DNA of 8,984 nucleotides, taken from Micavibrio sp. (GTDB lineage: Bacteria; Pseudomonadota; Alphaproteobacteria; Micavibrionales; Micavibrionaceae). The position numbers and the translations under genes were made by a program. The notes under the pieces are model-generated. The model was not told the DNA's origin, searched no databases, and saw nothing but the letters and a program-made list of their open reading frames with translations. Positions 1 through 5,543 of the stretch are shown piece after piece. Each line of letters begins with the position of its first letter. Position 1 is the stretch's first letter. The stretch covers positions 1 through 8,984 of the forward strand of contig JALTZE010000286.1 of the NCBI GenBank assembly GCA_027051315.1. The letters run 5' to 3'.

Positions 1-413
1 TTTGCTGGTATTAAAACCACATAAAGCACTATATTTTTACTTTCTAATATAGAATTAACTTTCTTTATATAATTTTTCTTTTGTTCAAATTCTTTTGTAA
101 AATTTTTATAATATTCAAATTCCTCTTTTGTAAAAAGCCACCCATCATCACCTATAACAACTCCATCTTTTCCCTCATCAAAGATAAAATAATTCACAGC
201 TCCCCAAAACAATAAAGAAATATCATAATGAATAAGTTTTGGATTAAACTTGCTTTCAAATTGCACGGCCCAATCACCGTTCAAAATATCTTTATAAGAA
301 GGGGAAGCAACATCTTTTGCAGCCTTATTAATAACAAAAACCGCACTAAACAAAGCATAAATAAAAAATATAATAAAAAAGATACCACAAAAATGCTTTC
401 TTAAAATAAACAT
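1..413 (-). CDS. AlgJ-like alginate O-acetyltransferase, N-terminal part (runs off the left edge)
   Basis: Translating the minus strand from the ATG at 413-411 gives an open frame of 137 codons with no stop before the edge, so the 3' part of the gene is missing. It starts with a short basic stretch (MFILRKH) and a hydrophobic segment at about residues 8-30, a single membrane anchor or uncleaved signal. The segment GVVIGDDGWLFTKEEF at about residues 84-99, followed by a charged helical stretch and then VLYVVLIPAK, matches what I recall of the AlgJ/AlgX SGNH-like family. Those proteins transfer acetyl groups to mannuronate residues in the periplasm. The catalytic Asp-His and Ser motifs would lie beyond the edge and cannot be checked. 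A GAGAG about 6 bases upstream supports the ATG start; an in-frame TTG at 425 is the alternative. Divergence from algD-alg8 fits a polysaccharide-modification role. AlgJ is favoured over AlgX by the N-terminal anchor and the GWLFT-EEF segment. Confidence 0.75.
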   Translation of the reverse strand, partial: MFILRKHFCGIFFIIFFIYALFSAVFVINKAAKDVASPSYKDILNGDWAVQFESKFNPKLIHYDISLLFWGAVNYFIFDEGKDGVVIGDDGWLFTKEEFEYYKNFTKEFEQKKNYIKKVNSILESKNIVLYVVLIPA

Positions 414-591
414 ATTTTCTCTCAAAACCTTTAATTTCCTTTAAAAAAAGCATTATTTGCAATTTTAATTATCTGTATAAGCTATATATCAGACTACTCA
501 CCCATAATTCAATCATTTTTATGTTGCAAAGTACGTATGTTTATGTGTAAAACACAGCATAATATAACAGACTATTAATAGAGTGGCTAAA
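414..591. promoter_or_regulatory. Divergent intergenic region between the algJ-like gene and algD
   Basis: These 178 bases separate two genes transcribed away from each other, so they must hold promoters for both unless algD is read from elsewhere. The region is strongly AT-rich. On the plus strand CATAAT at 558-563 matches five of six -10 bases but has no good -35 at the right distance. TTGCAA at 524-529 followed by TGTAAA at 546-551 (16-base spacer) is a weaker alternative. I see no clear repeat, hairpin or operator. Confidence 0.3.
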
Positions 592-1914
592 ATGAAAGTA
601 AGTATTTTTGGAATAGGCTATGTTGGAGCAGTATCAGCAGCATGCCTTGCGGATTCAGGACATGATGTAATAGCATACGACCCGATACAGGTAAAAGTTG
701 ACTGTATTAATGAAGGTAGGTCGCCGATTATCGAAAAAGACCTTGATAAAATAATCAAAAAAACAACTTCAGAGGGTAAACTTAGCGCGACAAACAGCAT
801 AAAAGAAGCCGTAGAAAAATCAGAAATATCACTTATATGTGTTGGAACTCCTTCAAGAGAAGATGGTTCACTTGACCTTGGATATGTTAAACAATGCTGT
901 AAAGAAATCGGAGAAACAATAAAAGATAAAGATAGCTTCCATACAGTTGTTTTAAGGTCAACTATGGTTCCAGGAAGTGCCATGAACATCGCACTACCAA
1001 TATTAGAAGAAGCATCAGGAAAAAAAGCAGGAATAGATTTCGGTTTTGGTAATAATCCAGAATTTCTTCGTGAAAGTACTGCAATATATGATTACTATAA
1101 TCCTCCTAAAATAGTAATTGGTGCTTCTGATGAAAAAACAGGAAAAATAATTTCTGACTTATATAAAGGGATAGAAGCCCCAGAAATAATAACAGATATA
1201 GGAGTTGCAGAAGGTGTAAAATACGCCGATAACGCATGGCATGCAATGAAAATAGGCTTTGCCAATGAAATAGGAAATATATTCAAAGATTGCGGTATAG
1301 ACAGCCACAAAGTTATGAATATTTTCTGTATGGACACAAAACTTAATATCTCAAGAGCATATCTAATGCCAGGATTTGCTTTCGGAGGTTCGTGTCTTCC
1401 CAAAGATGTAAGGGCAATCCGCTCCGTTGCAAAAGAAAAATCAATAAATACTCCGATTTTTGATGCTCTTATGCAAGCAAATGAAGAACAAATAAAACGT
1501 GCATATAATATGATTAAAGAGTCAGGAAAAACAAAAGTAGGTATGTTTGGCTTGGCATTTAAATCAGGCACAGATGACCTTCGTGAAAGCCCGCTTGTAA
1601 CTCTTGCCAATATGCTTATCAAAGACGGTATAGAACTTAAAATATACGATAAAAACGTATATGCAGCAAGCAAAATGGACGGAGCAAACCGCCACTACAT
1701 AGAAAATGGCATACCGCATATTTCCAAAAATCTTGTAGAAAAACCCAAAGAAGTTACAGATTATGCAGAGATTTTCGTTATCGGAAATGGTGATAAAGAA
1801 TTTGTAAATATCATTCAGGAAAATATCGCAAATGATGATACACCAATAATAGACCTTGTAAGAATAGGTAAGGAAATCGAAAATCGTTCTGGTTATAATG
1901 GTATCTGCTGGTAA
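592..1914 (+). CDS. algD: GDP-mannose 6-dehydrogenase (AlgD)
   Basis: This cytoplasmic enzyme oxidises GDP-mannose to GDP-mannuronate with two NAD+, the committed step of alginate synthesis. Residue numbers here count from the upstream GTG at 583. The N-terminal NAD-binding fold has SIFGIGYVGAVSA (7-19, GxGxxG). ICVGTPS (85-91), NPEFLREST (158-166) and FGGSCLPKD (267-275, catalytic Cys at about 271) follow. The C-terminal domain has GTDDLRESPL, and the protein ends in GICW, as Pseudomonas AlgD does. These features separate AlgD from general UDP-glucose dehydrogenases. The length of 440-443 aa agrees with the family's roughly 436. I place the start at ATG 592 because family members begin directly with M-[KR]-[IV]-S-I-F-G; GTG 583 would add three residues and has no better ribosome site. 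alg8 starts 5 bp after the stop, so the two are one operon and probably translationally coupled. Confidence 0.93.
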   Translation: MKVSIFGIGYVGAVSAACLADSGHDVIAYDPIQVKVDCINEGRSPIIEKDLDKIIKKTTSEGKLSATNSIKEAVEKSEISLICVGTPSREDGSLDLGYVKQCCKEIGETIKDKDSFHTVVLRSTMVPGSAMNIALPILEEASGKKAGIDFGFGNNPEFLRESTAIYDYYNPPKIVIGASDEKTGKIISDLYKGIEAPEIITDIGVAEGVKYADNAWHAMKIGFANEIGNIFKDCGIDSHKVMNIFCMDTKLNISRAYLMPGFAFGGSCLPKDVRAIRSVAKEKSINTPIFDALMQANEEQIKRAYNMIKESGKTKVGMFGLAFKSGTDDLRESPLVTLANMLIKDGIELKIYDKNVYAASKMDGANRHYIENGIPHISKNLVEKPKEVTDYAEIFVIGNGDKEFVNIIQENIANDDTPIIDLVRIGKEIENRSGYNGICW

Positions 1915-1919
1915 GTAAA

Positions 1920-3479
1920 ATGATAGCAGCAATAAATAACACAACAAAAAAAATAGCCACAACCCTACCAAAAGGGTTGTTTGGCTTTGGAATATATACC
2001 ATTGTTCTAATTGCTGCTGCTATGTCATTACCAGAAGTTGCCCTAACACCAGGAGCCCAAGAATTTATCATGATTGTTGGTTCAATAGCTATGTGGAGAT
2101 ATAGCTGGGGACTTTTACATTTTGTACGTTCCCTTATCTACATGCATATAAGATTTCCAAAATTAAGGAAATTATGTGATGAAAATGTAGATAAGCTCAT
2201 GCCATCACAGATTTATCTATTGGTAACCAGCTTCCGTATTAATTCTCATACTACTATGGAAGTATATAAATCAATAATAAGAGAAGCCATAGATTGCGGT
2301 GTGCCAACCACAATTGTCGCCTCGATAGTTGAGCTTGGCGATGAATTTATGTTCAAAGAATTATTCAAAAATGAAAATCCGCCTGAACATGTTAAATTAA
2401 ATCTAGTCAGAATACCAGGAACGGGAAAAAGAGATGGTCTTGCCCATGCTTTTCGTGCAATATCCAGAGATATGCCTCCACCAGATGCGGTAGTAGCCGT
2501 AATCGATGGTGATACAGTCCTAAATAAAGGCTTGATGAAAAAAACAGCACCTTTTTTCAAAATGCATAAAAATCTTGGCGCTTTAACAACAGATGAAGTA
2601 TGCGAAGTAAAGGGAACAAAAATCATGCGCGAATGGCATAATATGAGATTTGCGCAAAGACAGCTCCTGATGAGTTCCATGTCACTTTCAAGAAAAGTTC
2701 TGACATTAACAGGAAGATTATCAATCTTCCGTGCAGAAATAATATGTAACCCAGAATTTATAAAACATGTCGAAGCAGATACACTAGACCATTGGCGTCT
2801 TGGTAAATTCAAATTCTTAACAGGAGATGATAAATCAAGCTGGTATTATGTTTTAAAGAAAAAATACGATATGATTTACGTACCAGATGTAACAGTACAT
2901 ACCGTAGAACATCCACCATCAGACAATTTTATAAAGGCAGCAACGATATTAATGCGCCGTTGGTTTGGTAATATGCTCAGAACAAACGGACGAGCTCTTG
3001 CCCTTGGATCTCATACAACAGGACTTTTTACATGGTGGTGTATTTTTGACCAAAGAATATCAATGTGGACAGCCTTATCAGGACCAGTATTCGTAACTAT
3101 CCTATGTATAAAACATTCAATAGCTTTCGCCCCTATTTACGCAGTATGGGTGGGTTTCACTAGATGGGTTATGACTATAATGCTTCTTTTTGCAAGACCA
3201 ACTGTAAGCTGGTATTATCCTTTCCTTATATATTTCAACCAAATATATGGCTCTATGATAAAAACATTTGTTTTCTTCCGCCTTGATGTTCAATCATGGA
3301 CAACCCAAAAAACAAAACTTAACAGAAATCTTTCAACATGGCAGGCATTTTGGGTAAGAGCCAGCTCACTTTCTATGCACGCCCTTGCTATTATGGTATT
3401 TATCAGCATCGTAGCATGGTTATCAGGATATTTCGAAATACCAAACACTTTCCTAAAAATTATATCTAATCTCATATAA
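1920..3479 (+). CDS. alg8: Alg8-type mannuronan synthase (family 2 glycosyltransferase, inner membrane)
   Basis: This is a membrane glycosyltransferase that polymerises GDP-mannuronate into polymannuronate and passes the chain across the inner membrane. Two hydrophobic segments lie at about residues 20-57, followed by the Alg8-like RYSWGLLHFVRS (60-71). The cytoplasmic catalytic domain has VIDGDTV (194-200, DxD-type D196/D198 for nucleotide-sugar binding), TTDE (223-226), TGDDK (301-305, catalytic acidic pair D303/D304) and a basic RRW (346-348), the counterpart of the QxxRW box. Several membrane helices follow from about 365 to the end. The length of 519 aa is slightly above the approximately 494 of Pseudomonas Alg8. 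It follows algD by 5 bp with no strong ribosome site of its own. In Pseudomonas the enzyme needs Alg44, a PilZ protein that binds c-di-GMP; the next gene here is ribF instead. A related bacterial polymer other than alginate is possible, but AlgD next door makes a mannuronate substrate likely. Confidence 0.9.
   Translation: MIAAINNTTKKIATTLPKGLFGFGIYTIVLIAAAMSLPEVALTPGAQEFIMIVGSIAMWRYSWGLLHFVRSLIYMHIRFPKLRKLCDENVDKLMPSQIYLLVTSFRINSHTTMEVYKSIIREAIDCGVPTTIVASIVELGDEFMFKELFKNENPPEHVKLNLVRIPGTGKRDGLAHAFRAISRDMPPPDAVVAVIDGDTVLNKGLMKKTAPFFKMHKNLGALTTDEVCEVKGTKIMREWHNMRFAQRQLLMSSMSLSRKVLTLTGRLSIFRAEIICNPEFIKHVEADTLDHWRLGKFKFLTGDDKSSWYYVLKKKYDMIYVPDVTVHTVEHPPSDNFIKAATILMRRWFGNMLRTNGRALALGSHTTGLFTWWCIFDQRISMWTALSGPVFVTILCIKHSIAFAPIYAVWVGFTRWVMTIMLLFARPTVSWYYPFLIYFNQIYGSMIKTFVFFRLDVQSWTTQKTKLNRNLSTWQAFWVRASSLSMHALAIMVFISIVAWLSGYFEIPNTFLKIISNLI
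1959..1980 (+). other. Perfect hairpin inside the start of alg8
   Basis: ACAACCCT at 1959-1966 and AGGGTTGT at 1973-1980 are exact reverse complements around a six-base loop, about 40 bases into alg8. In mRNA this would form an 8-bp stem just behind the start codon, where it could affect early elongation or processing between algD and alg8. It codes for the stretch TTLPKG, so codon choice alone may explain it. No T-run follows that would make it a typical terminator. Confidence 0.4.
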
Positions 3480-3514
3480 AATATGATATTGGTTATATAT
3501 CAGGAAATATACAA

Positions 3515-4438
3515 ATGATAAAAATATACAAAAATCCTAAAAATATAATTGATGAACATAAAGGAGCTGTAATTACCATTGGTAATTTTGATGGCATGCA
3601 TATAGGGCATCAAACCATATTCAAAACAGCAAAAGATAAAGCAAAACAGCTTGGAACAAAATTTGGAGTGATTACATTTGAACCCAAGCCCAAACTTTTA
3701 TTTAAACCAGATAGCCCGCCCTTTAGGATAACTCCAGAAAAAAGTAAAATTCGTAGAATGAAAAAATCAGGTGCAGATTTTATAATCATATTTTCATTCA
3801 ATCACGAATTTGCTAACATGAAAGCAGATAAATTTATCTCTGAAATACTTATAAATACCACTAAGTGTGCCCATATAGTGGTTGGGAATGATTTTCATTT
3901 TGGACATAACCGTACAGGAAATACAGATACTCTTAAACAAGCAGGAATAAAAGTAACCGCCCTTGAAAAGATAAGTGATGAAGACGATGAAATATATTCA
4001 TCAACCAGAGTAAGAGAAGAAATAAGAAAAGGCAATATAAGACATGCCGATGAAATACTTGGCTGGGAATGGGAAATAGAGGGAAAAGTAATTCATGGAA
4101 ATAAAGACGGTAGAAAGCTAGGCTTTCCAACAGCAAATGTTGAACTTGGCGAAAGCCTACATCCTTCATATGGCGTATATGCCGCCCTTATAAAAATAGA
4201 TGGTGAAAATAAATGGAGGCACGCTGCAATAAATATAGGCATAAGCCCAATGTTTAAGAAAAAAACCGCATTAGTTGAATCATATATATTTGATTTTAGC
4301 AAAGAAATATACGGCAAAAATATTCGAATAAAACCTATTAAAAAAATAAGAGATGAGCAAAAATTCAATAATATAGAAGAACTAAAAAAAAAAAAAGAAA
4401 AAGACTGCTCAAAAATAAAGAAAATTCTATCAACCTAA
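3515..4438 (+). CDS. ribF: Bifunctional riboflavin kinase / FAD synthetase (RibF)
   Basis: This soluble enzyme phosphorylates riboflavin to FMN and adenylates FMN to FAD. The N-terminal nucleotidyltransferase domain has GNFDGMHIGH (23-32, with the HxGH box at 29-32), TFEPKPKLLF (54-63), VVGNDFHFG (122-130) and SSTRVREEIRKGN (162-174). The C-terminal kinase domain has GKVIHGNKDGRKLGFPTAN (190-208, the PTAN nucleotide/metal motif), YGVYAA (219-224) and VESYIFDF (254-261) with E255 as the likely catalytic base. The length of 307 aa is typical. AGGAA at 3502-3506, 8 bases before the ATG, is a good ribosome site. The gene starts 35 bp after alg8 with no terminator between, so some transcripts probably run through from the polysaccharide genes. 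Its last codons contain a 13-A run, and its end overlaps the convergent gene at 4430-5281 by 9 bp. Confidence 0.95.
   Translation: MIKIYKNPKNIIDEHKGAVITIGNFDGMHIGHQTIFKTAKDKAKQLGTKFGVITFEPKPKLLFKPDSPPFRITPEKSKIRRMKKSGADFIIIFSFNHEFANMKADKFISEILINTTKCAHIVVGNDFHFGHNRTGNTDTLKQAGIKVTALEKISDEDDEIYSSTRVREEIRKGNIRHADEILGWEWEIEGKVIHGNKDGRKLGFPTANVELGESLHPSYGVYAALIKIDGENKWRHAAINIGISPMFKKKTALVESYIFDFSKEIYGKNIRIKPIKKIRDEQKFNNIEELKKKKEKDCSKIKKILST
4384..4396 (+). repeat. Run of 13 A in the 3' end of ribF
   Basis: A leucine codon CTA followed by four AAA lysine codons makes an uninterrupted run of 13 A, fourteen codons before the ribF stop. Such runs invite polymerase slippage and sequencing or assembly indels. 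A shift here would change only the last residues of RibF, past the kinase core, so the cost is small. The length is taken from the reading frame needed to reach the stop at 4436-4438. Confidence 0.7.
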
Positions 4439-5281
4439 AACAAGAACAGGTAATAACTCTTCATTAAGGCGGCTTCTTTTTACTAAATCTTTTACTATAT
4501 TAGAAAGGCTATATTTACCTATTTCTTCTAATTCTTCAGATATATCAAGCAGTTTATTATAATAACCACCTTCATTAAGATAAATAGCACAAAGATTAGG
4601 TATAACACTATCCGCTCTTGATTTACTAACTTCTGAAACAATATCTTTAATAGCAGTAAAAGCAGCCTCCGCACTAATATAAGATGGTGATATATGTAAA
4701 GATGTTTTTTGCCTCTTAACTCTTTCGACCAGAGCTTTTGCTTTACACTCTCCTACTTCTTTTAATGTGGCACCATGACATATAGCTTCGTCCCTCCACA
4801 TACGAATATCATATATCCCTTTTTTACCACTCGCCACATCAAAAATAGGTCCTAATTTTTCATCATATTTAACCTCAGAATCAATATAATCAATCATTTC
4901 TTCAGTATATAATGACAAAAATAAATCTTTTACAGAACCTCCATTTGATGAATATGCATTTATTATTTTTGTAAAATCATCATTCCCTCTTTTTTTATAC
5001 TCCCTAATAGCAACTTTCCAACTATCCTGATTTTTACCCCAAATATCTTTAAACTGCCCTATATCCTTAGTAATAAAACTAGCTTTTACTATTTCATTAC
5101 TTATTTCTTCATTATTAATCGCATCATAACATTCACGAATAAATTGAAAATCACTACTCGCAGCAATTAACCTAGCAGCACCATTTCTATCAACCCCTGC
5201 ACACGAAGAAAGAATACTTGTAACTTCATTAATATTTTTGTTCTCTATTGCCTCAGCCAAACCTTTATCAGAATATTCCAT
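4430..5281 (-). CDS. Unrecognised all-helical protein with degenerate 29-residue repeats
   Basis: I do not recognise this 283-residue protein and assign no function. It looks soluble: there is no signal peptide and no membrane segment, and it is rich in Lys, Glu, Asp, Ile and Ser. The N-terminal half shows weak repeats with a period near 29 residues: LAEAIENKNINEVTSIL (8-24), LIAASSDFQFIREC (38-51), IVKASFITKDIGQFKDIW (64-81), VAIREYKKRGNDDFTKII (90-107). The acidic or polar turn recurs at about residues 16, 44, 73 and 102. This suggests stacked helical hairpins of ankyrin/TPR/HEAT type, hence a binding protein. The C-terminal half has charged helices (about 170-190 and 203-270). The start at ATG 5281 has a good ribosome site, AGAGGGTGG at about 5289-5297 read on the minus strand. 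The stop TGA (4432-4430) lies inside the end of ribF. Its place between ribF and ileS, often adjacent in related bacteria, suggests a lineage-specific insertion. Confidence 0.75.
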   Translation of the reverse strand: MEYSDKGLAEAIENKNINEVTSILSSCAGVDRNGAARLIAASSDFQFIRECYDAINNEEISNEIVKASFITKDIGQFKDIWGKNQDSWKVAIREYKKRGNDDFTKIINAYSSNGGSVKDLFLSLYTEEMIDYIDSEVKYDEKLGPIFDVASGKKGIYDIRMWRDEAICHGATLKEVGECKAKALVERVKRQKTSLHISPSYISAEAAFTAIKDIVSEVSKSRADSVIPNLCAIYLNEGGYYNKLLDISEELEEIGKYSLSNIVKDLVKRSRLNEELLPVLVLG

Positions 5282-5302
5282 AACTTAACCACCCTCTTGA
5301 AT

Positions 5303-5344
5303 AATATAAAACTGTTAATCGCACGATTAAGTAAGTTATGTCAA
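5303..5344 (-). promoter_or_regulatory. Candidate promoter of the 4430-5281 gene
   Basis: On the minus strand a perfect TTGACA lies at 5344-5339. No good -10 stands exactly 17 bases on; the expected place is occupied by the 7-2-7 palindrome (GATTAA at an 18-base spacing matches 3 of 6). TATATT at 5309-5304 is a better -10 by sequence but is too far for this -35. The -35 is convincing and the -10 is not, so the promoter may need an activator or may be the weaker pairing. Confidence 0.35.
5315..5330. promoter_or_regulatory. Perfect palindrome, operator-like
   Basis: TTAATCG (5315-5321), a CA spacer and CGATTAA (5324-5330) form an exact 7-2-7 inverted repeat in the gap between two divergent genes. 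It lies where the -10 of the minus-strand promoter (TTGACA at 5344-5339) should be, a typical place for a dimeric repressor site. No regulator gene is visible in the window, so the binding protein is unknown. Confidence 0.45.
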
Positions 5345-5386
5345 TCAAAAAATATATAACATAAAATATAGTTTCCTTATTTTCTC

Positions 5387-5415
5387 TTGAAATATTGTAT
5401 CCATACTGGCATAAG
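5387..5415 (+). promoter_or_regulatory. Candidate sigma-70-type promoter of ileS
   Basis: TTGAAA at 5387-5392 (five of six -35 bases) is followed after exactly 17 bases by CATAAG at 5410-5415 (four of six -10 bases). Transcription from here would start near 5422 and give a leader of about 120 bases containing the hairpins at 5439-5483. An alternative -10-like TATATATA at 5488-5495 has no matching -35; if used, the hairpin sequences would act as DNA and not as RNA. Confidence 0.4.
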
Positions 5416-5438
5416 TGAATAATGATAAAGAAAAACGC

Positions 5439-5522
5439 AATAATTATCCGAATTATTAACCCGGTACTTTAAGAAGTCCCGGGCGCGTATATATAAAACA
5501 ATTCCCTTAAGTTAAATAATTC
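5439..5522 (+). other. ileS leader: GC hairpin plus two competing AT-rich pairings
   Basis: AATAATT (5439-5445) pairs exactly with AATTATT (5451-5457) across a five-base loop. Next, CCCGG (5460-5464) pairs with CCGGG (5479-5483), and ACTT (5466-5469) pairs with AAGT (5474-5477), giving a nine-pair stem with one T-C mismatch and a TAAG loop. The right arm of the first hairpin also sits in GAATTATTAAC (5450-5460), which pairs with GTTAAATAATTC (5511-5522) over 11 pairs with one bulged A. That long stem would enclose the GC hairpin and end 3 bases before the GAAGGAAG ribosome site, and it excludes the first hairpin. The shape resembles an attenuator or translational switch. It lacks a T-run, so plain termination is unlikely. 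AT-only arms arise easily by chance in this genome; the GC hairpin is the firmest part. Confidence 0.4.
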
Positions 5523-5543
5523 AAAGAAGGAAGAGACGACACA

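Noticed and set aside
414..591. Alginate-type sigma factor (AlgU/RpoE) promoter before algD
   Set aside because: I found no GAACTT-like -35 with a TCTGA-like -10 at the right spacing in this spacer.
1095..1971. Long minus-strand open frames inside algD (1095-1673, 1564-1971)
   Set aside because: They lie opposite a clear AlgD, have no family resemblance and no ribosome sites, and overlap each other. They are shadows of the coding strand.
2246..2812. Minus-strand frame of 188 codons inside alg8
   Set aside because: It lies fully opposite the Alg8 catalytic core, and its composition is that of a reverse-complement shadow.
4439..4480. A terminator for ribF
   Set aside because: No inverted repeat with a T-run is found after the stop, and the sequence there codes for the convergent gene.
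5279..5340. CATAACTTA (5279-5287) and TAAGTTATG (5332-5340) as a long-range inverted repeat around the palindrome
   Set aside because: The arms are exact but AT-rich, 44 bases apart, and one includes the start codon. Chance is a sufficient explanation in this base composition.
5488..5495. TATATATA as the main ileS -10 box
   Set aside because: No -35-like hexamer stands 15-19 bases upstream, where the GC hairpin lies. The TTGAAA/CATAAG pair at 5387-5415 is better spaced.
5422..5543. T-box leader before ileS
   Set aside because: No T-box sequence (TGGNACCGCG-like), no stem I specifier arrangement and no terminator T-run are present, and the group is not one in which T-boxes are usual.
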